Shown piece by piece: positions 1 to 5,993 of a stretch of DNA of 6,426 nucleotides (the stretch's first letter is position 1; each line of letters begins with the position of its first letter). Made by a program: the position numbers and the translations under genes. Source of the DNA: Ruminiclostridium sp. GTDB taxonomy: Bacteria > Bacillota_A > Clostridia > Oscillospirales > Oscillospiraceae. Below the pieces are notes generated by a model. That model did no database searches, was not told the origin of the DNA, and saw only the letters and a list, made by a program, of their open reading frames with translations. The stretch is from contig JAFXCU010000028.1 in NCBI GenBank assembly GCA_017521345.1, positions 1 through 6,426 on the forward strand, in the 5' to 3' direction.

Positions 1-33
1 GCCATGGCCCGCAAGGTCTGCACCAAACTTTGA
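1..33 (+). CDS. 3' end of an unidentified upstream gene (partial)
   Basis: The first frame reads ten sense codons (AMARKVCTKL) and ends in TGA at 31-33, seventeen bases before the DUF2461 start. Both its close spacing and the same orientation fit the tail of an upstream gene in one operon with DUF2461, whose ribosome binding site follows directly after this stop. The fragment is far too short to identify a family, and a chance open frame is possible. Confidence 0.4.
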   Translation, partial: AMARKVCTKL

Positions 34-37
34 GAAC

Positions 38-43
38 AGGAGA
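38..43 (+). promoter_or_regulatory. Ribosome binding site fixing the DUF2461 start
   Basis: AGGAGA lies seven bases before the ATG at 51. An in-frame TTG at 30 would extend the protein by seven residues, but it precedes this site and overlaps the preceding TGA stop, so the ATG at 51 is the better start. Confidence 0.75.
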
Positions 44-50
44 AAACGCG

Positions 51-716
51 ATGTTTACCGGCTTTTCCGATGCCACGGTGGATTTCCTCTGGGGCATCCG
101 CTTCAACAATGAAAAACCGTGGTTTGAGGCCCACAAGCAGGAGTACATCGACCACGTCCAGGAACCTCTGCGCCAGCTGGCCAAGGAGGTATATGAGAGA
201 TTTACCGCCAAGTACCCCGACCTGCCGCTGAACCTGAAGATCAGCCGCATCTATCGGGATGCCCGCCGCCTCCACGGCCGTGGTCCTTACAAGAGCAACC
301 TGTGGTTTACCCTGCGGATGGCAGGGGAGGACTGGGCCCAGATGCCTGCCTTCTGGTTCGGCATTCACCCCTCCAGCTACAACTACGGCATGGGGGTCTT
401 TGACGCCAAGCCTGCCTATATGGCCCGGTTCCGAAAGGAACTGGATGAGCACCCCGATGACTTTAGGAAGCTGGCCAAGGCCTTTGAGAAGCAGACCAGA
501 TTTGTCCAGGGAGCAGACTCCTACAAGCGTCCCAAGGGGAATCCCCCTGCGCCCCTGGATCAGTGGTATAACTGCAAGGGGATCGACATGGGCTGCTACC
601 GTCAGGTGGACCAGCTTCTCTATAGCCGGGACCTGGTGGAGGACATCCTGGAGGGTTTTGACCAGCTCATGCCCTACTATCACTACTTTGCCGCCCTGGG
701 CCGCCGGGGTGAGTGA
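51..716 (+). CDS. DUF2461 family protein (TIGR02453)
   Basis: The 221-residue product has the usual length and layout of the DUF2461/TIGR02453 family, whose biochemical function is not established. Visible family hallmarks are the N-terminal FLWGIRFNNEKPWFEAHK segment (residues 12-29), the central ISRIYRDARRLHGRGPYKSN block (64-83, equivalent to the RIYRDxRFxxDKxPYK signature), and the FWFGIHPSS...GMGVF strand region (101-117) followed by a helical C-terminal half. There is no signal peptide or membrane segment, so it should be cytosolic. The start at 51 is chosen from the AGGAGA site. It probably continues an operon from the left edge. It converges on the Crp/Fnr gene with only three bases between the stop codons and no terminator between them, so its transcript must run antisense into that gene. 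Family assignment is confident; the role is unknown. Confidence 0.88.
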   Translation: MFTGFSDATVDFLWGIRFNNEKPWFEAHKQEYIDHVQEPLRQLAKEVYERFTAKYPDLPLNLKISRIYRDARRLHGRGPYKSNLWFTLRMAGEDWAQMPAFWFGIHPSSYNYGMGVFDAKPAYMARFRKELDEHPDDFRKLAKAFEKQTRFVQGADSYKRPKGNPPAPLDQWYNCKGIDMGCYRQVDQLLYSRDLVEDILEGFDQLMPYYHYFAALGRRGE

Positions 717-719
717 GGT

Positions 720-1373
720 TCATTTTAAGATCTGGAATCGGTTCCGGTGATAGGTGAGGATCCCCTCGGCCTGCATCCGGGAGAGTTCCCGGGAGAGGGC
801 GCTTCGATCTGCCCCCAGATAGGTGGCCATGCTGGCCCGGTCGAAGGGGATGGTGAAGGCGTCCCCCTTTTCCGCCGCATACTGGGACAGGAAGGTGATG
901 AGCTTCATCCGCAGGGTGTTTCGGGACAGGATCTGGACCCGCTGATTCATGGTCAGGGTCCGGTTGGCCAGACAGGCCACATATCGGTTGGCCAAGTCCT
1001 GGTCCAGGGGACCAGCAGGGGAGAGGGGGGCCTTGATGCGCTCTGTACTCATCCACAGGATTTCCGCTTCCGTGACAGCACAGATATAGATGGGGGCATC
1101 GGTGCCCAGAAAGGCATAGGCCTCTCCGAAGAGATCGCCGGGTTCCACATGGTTCATGATGATGTGGTGGCCGTCAATGTCGTCCATGTACACCTGGACG
1201 GTTCCCGACAGCACCAGGCCGAACCGCTGGAGAGGGAAGGAGACCTGGTGAAGGAACTCTCCCTTCTGATAGGTTCTGGTTTTGCCGTCGAAATAGGTCA
1301 GGGCATAGGTCTTCTCCTGGGTGGAAAGCCCTTGAAACAGGGGGCAGTTGTCCAAAAGGGGATGGGACTGCAT
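720..1373 (-). CDS. Crp/Fnr-family transcriptional regulator
   Basis: The 217-residue protein has the Crp/Fnr architecture: an N-terminal cyclic-nucleotide-binding-type beta roll (about 11-115, with LSGTVQVY at 55-62 and EPGDLFGEAYAF at 77-88), a long dimer helix (about 122-150), and a C-terminal winged helix-turn-helix (about 175-217, with SMATYLGADRSALSRELSRM at 181-200). It would bind promoter DNA as a dimer. The Arg-Ser pair that contacts cAMP phosphate in true CRP is absent: after FLGTD the sequence reads APIYICAV. The four-cysteine cluster of Fnr is also absent, so the ligand or signal is unknown. ATG at 1373 is preferred because GGAGG lies eight bases upstream; the GTG at 1382 overlaps that site. 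The gene lies downstream of the capA terminator and seems to have its own promoter. No terminator separates it from the convergent DUF2461 gene. Its regulon cannot be told from this window. Confidence 0.9.
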   Translation of the reverse strand: MQSHPLLDNCPLFQGLSTQEKTYALTYFDGKTRTYQKGEFLHQVSFPLQRFGLVLSGTVQVYMDDIDGHHIIMNHVEPGDLFGEAYAFLGTDAPIYICAVTEAEILWMSTERIKAPLSPAGPLDQDLANRYVACLANRTLTMNQRVQILSRNTLRMKLITFLSQYAAEKGDAFTIPFDRASMATYLGADRSALSRELSRMQAEGILTYHRNRFQILK

Positions 1374-1381
1374 GTGTGACA

Positions 1382-1386
1382 CCTCC
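1382..1386 (-). promoter_or_regulatory. Ribosome binding site fixing the crp-family start
   Basis: On the minus strand GGAGG is followed after eight bases by ATG at 1373-1371. The in-frame GTG at 1382-1380 shares its first base with this site and so cannot use it, which argues against the four-residue-longer protein. Confidence 0.75.
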
Positions 1387-1402
1387 GTATGATACTGACT
1401 CT

Positions 1403-1431
1403 ATTATAGAAAAAGTCCGTTGCTTTTGCAA
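1403..1431 (-). promoter_or_regulatory. Promoter of the Crp/Fnr gene, inside the capA terminator
   Basis: The minus strand has a perfect -10 box TATAAT (1408-1403) and a -35-like TTGCAA (1431-1426, four of six matches) exactly 17 bases apart. Transcription would begin near 1396, giving a leader of about 23 bases that carries the GGAGG site. The -35 box spans the loop and one arm of the capA terminator, and the other arm forms the spacer. The prediction rests on sequence match only. Confidence 0.65.
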
Positions 1432-1441
1432 CGGACTTTTT
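1410..1441 (-). terminator. Intrinsic terminator after capA
   Basis: AAAAAGTCCGTTGC (1410-1423) and GCAACGGACTTTTT (1428-1441) form a perfect 14-bp inverted repeat around a four-base loop. Two bases separate it from the capA TAA stop. On the minus strand the hairpin ends in a run of five T, as expected for a Rho-independent terminator. The flanking A and T tracts make it symmetric, so it could also stop + strand transcripts that read through crp. Confidence 0.9.
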
Positions 1442-1443
1442 GC

Positions 1444-2745
1444 TTATGCAGATTCTGCAGTCTGGGCCTGGACGGCCTCGATGTCGTACTGCTGGCCCAG
1501 AATGTTGTGGCAGCCCTCCAGGGCGTACTGGAGCTTGCTGTACACATTGGCGGACACCAGGGAGGTGTCGCCGGACTCGTAGGCGTCCATACCTGCGTGG
1601 ACGTCCATGATGAGGTACTGGTCGCTTGCACCGGCACCCCGGTTCAGCACCAGCAGGGGCACGTAGTTGATACCGGTGACGGTGGTCTCGCCGGTCTCGA
1701 AGTTCTTGGTGAGCTCCAGGTTCAGAACGGCGGTGGTGTCAGTGTAGTTTACGTTGACCGTGGCGGGGCTCTGGTTGGACACGAAGTTGCCCAGAGAATA
1801 GCTCACAAAACCAGTGCGGGTGGAGCCGTCGGGCAGGGTGACGGTGCGCTCAGCCTGGATGGGCTGGGGCACGTGGGAGTGGCTGCCCAGAATGATGTCG
1901 GCCCCGTTGGCGATGAGGAAGTCGGCCACCTGGTTCTGATAATCGTTCTGGGTGAACTGATACTCGATGCCCCAGTGGATCATCACGGCGATGGCATCGG
2001 CCTCCAGGGACGCTGCGTGGGCCAGCTCGGCCTTCAGCTTGGCCTCGTCCAGGGTGGAGCACTCGGCCATGTAGTCGGTGTTGAACCGGTTCAGGCAGAA
2101 GCTGTTGCTGTCATTGATGGGAATGCCGTTGGTGCCGTAGGTGTAGCTCAGGAAGGCCACCTGGATGCCGCCCACATCCACCACTTCCACACCCTTGTTT
2201 TCGTCGTACTCGGCCTGGGTGCGGAAGGAGCCCACGTGCTCCAGTCCAGCGGCGTCCAGGGTATCCAGGGTGCGGACCACGCCGTTGAAGCCCTTGTCCA
2301 TGGAGTGGTTGTTGGCGGTGGAGACCAGGTCGAAGCCGATCTCCTTCATATTATAGGCCAGGGCGTCGGGAGCGCAGAACTGGGGATAGCCGGAGTAGGG
2401 AGGACCATTCAGGGTGGTCTCAAAGTTGGCCACGGCGTAATCAGCCTCCTGGATCCAGGGTGCCACCTGCTGGAAGCAGTGCATGTAGCTGTAAGTGTCG
2501 GTGGCAGCGTCGTAGGCGTCCTTGGTCTGGGGGGAGTGGCTCATGACGTCGCCGCAGACCGCCAGGGTGGCGGTGATGGGATCGGGATATTCGGTGGGTT
2601 CCTTCTGCTCCTGCTGGACTTGGTCGCTTCCGGTCTCCTTGTGGCTGGAGCCGCCGGACTTGTTGTCCTGGCGGATGCCCAGGGCGATGAGCAGGGCACA
2701 CACAACAACCAGGATCACCGCGAAAGATAGTAATTTTTTATTCAT
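1444..2745 (-). CDS. CapA/PgsA-family poly-gamma-glutamate synthesis-type protein
   Basis: The 433-residue product belongs to the CapA (PGA_cap) branch of the metallophosphatase fold. An N-terminal hydrophobic segment (about 5-23) with two lysines before it indicates a signal anchor; a polar, low-complexity linker (25-55) follows, placing the domain outside the membrane. Fold motifs appear in order: GDVM (65-68), NFET (107-110), NNHSMD (145-150), IHWGIEY (256-262), GSHSHVPQP (287-295) and YSLGNF (316-321), which supply Asp, Asn and His metal-type ligands. Family members take part in poly-gamma-glutamate capsule synthesis or other cell-surface phosphoester chemistry, but no capB or capC partner is present, so a capsule role is not shown. 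The lone Cys16 is not in a lipobox. GAGGA lies six bases before the ATG. It is the last gene of the three-gene operon, 14 bases after the flavoprotein stop, and is closed by a strong terminator. Confidence 0.9.
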   Translation of the reverse strand: MNKKLLSFAVILVVVCALLIALGIRQDNKSGGSSHKETGSDQVQQEQKEPTEYPDPITATLAVCGDVMSHSPQTKDAYDAATDTYSYMHCFQQVAPWIQEADYAVANFETTLNGPPYSGYPQFCAPDALAYNMKEIGFDLVSTANNHSMDKGFNGVVRTLDTLDAAGLEHVGSFRTQAEYDENKGVEVVDVGGIQVAFLSYTYGTNGIPINDSNSFCLNRFNTDYMAECSTLDEAKLKAELAHAASLEADAIAVMIHWGIEYQFTQNDYQNQVADFLIANGADIILGSHSHVPQPIQAERTVTLPDGSTRTGFVSYSLGNFVSNQSPATVNVNYTDTTAVLNLELTKNFETGETTVTGINYVPLLVLNRGAGASDQYLIMDVHAGMDAYESGDTSLVSANVYSKLQYALEGCHNILGQQYDIEAVQAQTAESA

Positions 2746-2759
2746 AATGGGTCCTCGTT

Positions 2760-3386
2760 TCAGCGGATAAAGTTGGTGTAGGACTTCCGGGGAAGCTCGG
2801 GCACAGGGACCTGTGCCTTGCCGACCTCCATGGCTTTCATCACAAAGGCCATGCTCTGGGCCAGGACCTGGAGGGTCTGGACGCCCTCGGCATCCTGGGC
2901 CACCTCGCCGGGCTTGTTGCCGTAGATCAGGGGCCAGTACAGGGAGCCGGGCATGATCATCTGGGCGTAGTTGATGTAGTGGACCAGCTCGTCCATGGCG
3001 TTGACTGCCCCGGCCCGGCGGGCCACGGTGACGGGTACACCCACCTTGAAGCGGAACTGGCGGCCGTTGTTCATGTCGATGCAGCCCATCCGGTCCATGA
3101 AGCAGCGCATCCCGCTGGTGATGGAGGCGAAGTAGACGGGGGAGGCGAAGACCACACCGTCTGCCTGGATGAGCTTCTGATACATCTCGTTGAGCCCGTC
3201 GTCGGGCAGGGTGCAGGTATGGGTCTTGGCACAGCGGAAGCAGCCGGTGCAGGGGGCCAGCTTGCTGCCGATGTGCATGACTTCGAATTCAATGCCCTCC
3301 TGGGCGAAGACCTCTCCCATCAGGTCCAGGGCGGCCTTGGTGTTGCCGTTGGCCTTGGGGCTGCCGTTGATGCCAATGATTTTCAT
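2760..3386 (-). CDS. Isf-like iron-sulfur flavoprotein / NADPH-dependent FMN reductase family
   Basis: The 208-residue protein has a flavodoxin-like fold: a first strand MKIIGI, then the FMN-phosphate loop GSPKANGNT (8-16), a second FMN loop SPVYFASITSGMRCFMDRMG (82-101) and a late strand VTVARRAG (119-126). Between strands two and three sit C46, C49, C52 and C58, spaced CX2CX2CX5C and followed by DD. This matches the compact cluster motif of the archaeal iron-sulfur flavoprotein Isf, which holds a [4Fe-4S] centre, so a cytosolic electron-transfer or oxidant-reducing role is inferred. Many relatives are annotated simply as NADPH-dependent FMN reductase, and the cysteines may not hold a cluster in all of them. 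A clear AGGAGG lies nine bases before the ATG. It is the middle gene of the operon, 18 bases after the hexokinase-like gene and 14 before capA. Confidence 0.87.
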   Translation of the reverse strand: MKIIGINGSPKANGNTKAALDLMGEVFAQEGIEFEVMHIGSKLAPCTGCFRCAKTHTCTLPDDGLNEMYQKLIQADGVVFASPVYFASITSGMRCFMDRMGCIDMNNGRQFRFKVGVPVTVARRAGAVNAMDELVHYINYAQMIMPGSLYWPLIYGNKPGEVAQDAEGVQTLQVLAQSMAFVMKAMEVGKAQVPVPELPRKSYTNFIR

Positions 3387-3404
3387 GTGTGTGTTCCTCC
3401 TGTT

Positions 3405-4697
3405 TCAGCGGTTGTAGAGAGCGGCGGCTGCGGAGCCCACGGCAAGCATATCCTTGCCGGTGCAGAGGGTGATGTGGTGGCCCAGCACGTCCTGGGTGAA
3501 GGACTGCATCAGACTTTCCAGCCGCTCCTTGAGAGCGGGGATCTCCAGGGCCTCGCCGAACGCACCCAGACAAGCGGGAGCCTCAGGGTCTCTGCCGATG
3601 CTGGCAAAGGAAGCCATGGCGGAGAGCATGGCGCAAACCAGACGGACGGGGCGGTCCAGGACGGCGTTGGCCAGGAAAAGACCGATCTCACGGTCCTGGG
3701 GCTCCCGGCAGAAGTGGGCGATGGTTCCACCTTCTATGGGGTCGTTGAGGAACTCGATGACGGAAGCCAGGTCCATGGTGGTCAGAGACAGGAAGTCCCG
3801 GCTGCAGCCAAAGGACAGAAGCTTGCGCTCGGCGGCTTTCAGCATCACCAGACGGTAGGTGTCGCCGATATAATCGGTGGAGACTGCCTTGAGCAGCAGG
3901 TCCAGGCCGGGACCGTAGCAGTCTCGGTCCTTGGGCAGGTCGGCCATGCCGAAGGGGATCTGCTCAAAGGAGGAGAAGCCGCAGTCCATGAGCATCAGGT
4001 GGCTGGGGATGGCCAGCCAGCGGACGATCATGGAGCCGGGGGCGGCAAAGCTGCCGTCAATGTGGGTGCCCCAAACCATGCCTTGATACCGGCTCTGGCT
4101 GGGGTTCTCCACAGCGGCGGCCAGCTGGACAGCGCCGGGCTGGGGGACAGCCACCAGATTCAGGTCAGAGAAGCCGCGCTCGCTGAACTCCTCCCGCAGG
4201 ATGGACAGGATGGGACGGTTTTCGTAATCGCTGATGTCCATGGTGCCGGGGAAGCGGCGGATGCAGGCATCCCCCTTGCTGTCATAATCCATGGGGAAGG
4301 GGAGGCACAGGGCCACGTCCTTTGCCTGGTCCAGCATGGGTTCCAGCAGCTCGGCAGCGGCGAAGAGCAGGTCCTCCAGGGGGGCGGGATAGTCACGGCC
4401 GGGAACGGGGAAGCTGTCCTGGTCGGTGATTTCAGGTTTGCCGTCCTGGAAGGTCACCAGGCTGACCCGGACCTCTTGATCGTCGATTTCTGCTACAGCC
4501 ACGGGCTGGCCATCGGGCAGGGTGCCGAAGGGTTTCAGGAAGGTGGGGAGCATGGGGATGGAGGACTTGCCTCCGTAAAGGGAAATACGCATCTGCGTCA
4601 GAAAAAGTTGGGTGAGAGTGCGCAGGTCCATGTCCTGTTCGGACAGGCAGCAGGAGGCCAGCAGACCTTCCAACTGTGCGCGGGTGGTGGTATCCAT
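3405..4697 (-). CDS. Hexokinase-family protein, probably catalytically inactive
   Basis: The 430-residue protein aligns by eye along its whole length with eukaryotic-type hexokinases (Hexokinase_1/Hexokinase_2). Shared landmarks are MLPTF (49-53), a beta strand pair EIDDQEVRVSLV (70-81) where hexokinases have the phosphate loop, LCLPFP (130-135) for FTFSFP, LVAVPQPGAVQL (181-192) for the VNDTVGT catalytic region, GMVWGTHIDG (206-215) for GxIVGTGTNA, GPGLDLLLKAVSTDYIGDT (262-280) for NPGxQLxEKMxSGxYxGE followed by RLVMLKAAERKLL (282-294), and a C-terminal GSAAAAL (421-427) for GKGAAL. Key residues are lost: the Gly-Gly of phosphate loop 1, the sugar-binding Ser, the catalytic Asp (Asn-Asp becomes Gln-Pro) and the later sugar-binding Glu. 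A sugar kinase activity is therefore unlikely; a binding or scaffold role is inferred. AAGGAGG lies seven bases before the ATG. First gene of the operon, with its own promoter. No signal peptide. Confidence 0.75.
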   Translation of the reverse strand: MDTTTRAQLEGLLASCCLSEQDMDLRTLTQLFLTQMRISLYGGKSSIPMLPTFLKPFGTLPDGQPVAVAEIDDQEVRVSLVTFQDGKPEITDQDSFPVPGRDYPAPLEDLLFAAAELLEPMLDQAKDVALCLPFPMDYDSKGDACIRRFPGTMDISDYENRPILSILREEFSERGFSDLNLVAVPQPGAVQLAAAVENPSQSRYQGMVWGTHIDGSFAAPGSMIVRWLAIPSHLMLMDCGFSSFEQIPFGMADLPKDRDCYGPGLDLLLKAVSTDYIGDTYRLVMLKAAERKLLSFGCSRDFLSLTTMDLASVIEFLNDPIEGGTIAHFCREPQDREIGLFLANAVLDRPVRLVCAMLSAMASFASIGRDPEAPACLGAFGEALEIPALKERLESLMQSFTQDVLGHHITLCTGKDMLAVGSAAAALYNR

Positions 4698-4734
4698 GGG
4701 GAAACCTCCTTTTCAGCAAAAGAGTCGTGCCTCC

Positions 4735-4761
4735 ATTATACCATCTTTTTGGGAAAGTAAA
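4735..4761 (-). promoter_or_regulatory. Extended -10 promoter of the hexokinase-like/flavoprotein/capA operon
   Basis: The minus strand carries TGGTATAAT: a perfect TATAAT (4740-4735) with the TGn extension. A weak TTTACT (4761-4756) lies 15 bases upstream as a possible -35, inside the U-tract of the preceding terminator. The start would fall near 4728, leaving a leader of about 30 bases that ends in AAGGAGG and ATG at 4697. Confidence 0.7.
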
Positions 4762-4784
4762 AGCCCCGGAGTGAAATCCGGGGC
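4759..4784 (-). terminator. Second terminator downstream of adh
   Basis: GCCCCGGA (4763-4770) and TCCGGGGC (4777-4784) form an 8-bp perfect stem with a six-base loop, followed on the minus strand by TTTTACTTT. It backs up the stronger adh terminator just before it and runs directly into the promoter of the next operon, insulating the two units. Confidence 0.75.
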
Positions 4785-4786
4785 GT

Positions 4787-4818
4787 AAAAAAAGAGACTG
4801 GCCGAAGCCAGTCTCTTT
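4787..4818 (-). terminator. Primary adh terminator with UUCG tetraloop
   Basis: AAAGAGACTGGC (4791-4802) and GCCAGTCTCTTT (4807-4818) form a perfect 12-bp stem. On the minus strand the loop is TTCG closed by C-G, the exceptionally stable C(UUCG)G tetraloop, and the stem continues into a run of seven T. It lies about 20 bases after the adh stop codon. Confidence 0.92.
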
Positions 4819-4838
4819 GATTAAGCTTTGTGGGAAGA

Positions 4839-5993
4839 TTATGCGTACATAGCCTTCTTGTACAGAGCCTCGACGTCCTTCAGGGTGGTGATTCTGGGGT
4901 TGACCATGACGTTGCCGGACTTCATTGCGTCGACTGCCATCTGAGGAATCTTGTCCTCGGTGACACCAACGTCTGCCAGGCAAGCGGGGATGCCCAGATC
5001 CTTGTTCAGCTGACGCAGAGCAGCGCACAGATCCTCAGCGACGAAGTCAGCACCGGCCTTCTTGCCAGTGATGTACTCGTAGATCTTAGCATAGCGCTCG
5101 TCGGATGCCAGTGCATTGTACTCGAAGCAGGTGGGCATCAGGACTGCGTTAGCAACACCGTGTGCAACGTGGAAGAAAGCGGAAACGGGGTGAGACATAG
5201 CATGGATGTCGCCCAGACGGTTGTTAGCGAAAGCGATGCCAGCGAAGGTGGAGCCCAGCATCATGTCGCAAGCTGCGTCGACGTCGTCACGGCGAGCAAC
5301 GAACTTACGGATGGAGCGGCCGATCAGCTCCATTGCCTTCTCAGCCATAGCCATGGAGAAGGGGTTAGCAGCGGTGTTGATGTAGGATTCCATAGCGTGG
5401 ATCAGAGCGTCGACGCCGCAAGCTGCAGCGACGGAAGCGGGAGCGGTCATGATCAGCTCGGGATCCAGAACTGCGTAGGTGGGAGAGATCTGGGGGCCCA
5501 GGACGGACAGCTTGTAGTTACGAGCTTCGTCGGTGATAACTGCAGCGACGGTAACTTCGGAGCCGGTGCCTGCGGTGGTGGGAACTGCGATCAGGGTGTC
5601 GATGGGGCCGGGAACCTTGCCAACGCCTTCGTAGTCGCCGATGGTGCCGCCGAACTTAGCAACGACGCCAACTGCCTTAGCAACGTCCATGGGGGAGCCG
5701 CCGCCCAGAGCGATGATAGCGGTGCAGCCAGCAGCCTTGTACTGAGCAGCGCACTCGTCGACGCAGTCGGTGGTGGGGTTGGGAACGACGTCCAGGTACT
5801 CAGCGTACTTCAGGCCAGCGTCCTTGATGATGGCGCGAACCTTGTCGACAACACCGATAGCTTCCAGACCGCGGTCGGAGATCAGCATAACGTTGTCAGA
5901 GCCAGCAGCCTTCAGGAAAGCGGGCAGCTTCTTCAGGGAGCCCAGACCGAACTGGCAATCCTGAGGAATGATGAAACCAAAATCGTTAATCAT
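4839..5993 (-). CDS. Iron-containing (group III) alcohol dehydrogenase
   Basis: The 384-residue protein has the normal length and both domains of the iron-dependent alcohol dehydrogenase family. The N-terminal dinucleotide-binding domain carries the GGGSPMDVAKA signature (97-107) and PTTAGTGSE (138-146). The C-terminal helical domain holds the metal ligands D195, H199, H264 and H278, spaced as in E. coli FucO, plus H268 in HAMSHP. It would interconvert an aldehyde and an alcohol with NAD(P)H in the cytosol; the substrate (ethanol, butanol, propanediol or other) cannot be read from the sequence. Val codons are GTT/GTC with essentially no GTG, Leu is CTG, and Ala often GCT, unlike the GTG/GCC-rich neighbours, pointing to high expression. 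AAAGGA lies about ten bases before the ATG. It is monocistronic, between a good promoter and tandem terminators. Confidence 0.95.
   Translation of the reverse strand: MINDFGFIIPQDCQFGLGSLKKLPAFLKAAGSDNVMLISDRGLEAIGVVDKVRAIIKDAGLKYAEYLDVVPNPTTDCVDECAAQYKAAGCTAIIALGGGSPMDVAKAVGVVAKFGGTIGDYEGVGKVPGPIDTLIAVPTTAGTGSEVTVAAVITDEARNYKLSVLGPQISPTYAVLDPELIMTAPASVAAACGVDALIHAMESYINTAANPFSMAMAEKAMELIGRSIRKFVARRDDVDAACDMMLGSTFAGIAFANNRLGDIHAMSHPVSAFFHVAHGVANAVLMPTCFEYNALASDERYAKIYEYITGKKAGADFVAEDLCAALRQLNKDLGIPACLADVGVTEDKIPQMAVDAMKSGNVMVNPRITTLKDVEALYKKAMYA

Noticed and set aside
747..1379. A 210-codon + strand open frame opposite the crp-family gene
   Set aside because: It is a shadow of the Crp/Fnr gene, with no recognisable product; the minus-strand frame has complete domain structure.
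1420..2730. A 436-codon + strand open frame opposite capA
   Set aside because: It is exactly in register with capA on the other strand, so it stays open only because capA avoids TTA, CTA and TCA codons. Its product is a Gly/Val/His-rich string with no family features or ribosome binding site.
2680..2745. CapA as a lipoprotein, because of Cys16 in its hydrophobic N-terminus
   Set aside because: Residues before the cysteine (VVV) do not form a lipobox, and the cysteine lies in the middle of the hydrophobic segment rather than at its end. A signal anchor fits better.
4731..4735. GGAGG on the minus strand as a ribosome binding site for a small leader peptide before the hexokinase-like gene
   Set aside because: It abuts the -10 box and lies at or just before the predicted transcription start, and no suitably spaced start codon with an open frame follows it.
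2979..4760. A 593-codon + strand open frame opposite the flavoprotein and hexokinase-like genes
   Set aside because: It is in register with both minus-strand genes and has the same codon-avoidance explanation. The product is low-complexity, and the minus-strand frames have clear family motifs and good ribosome binding sites.
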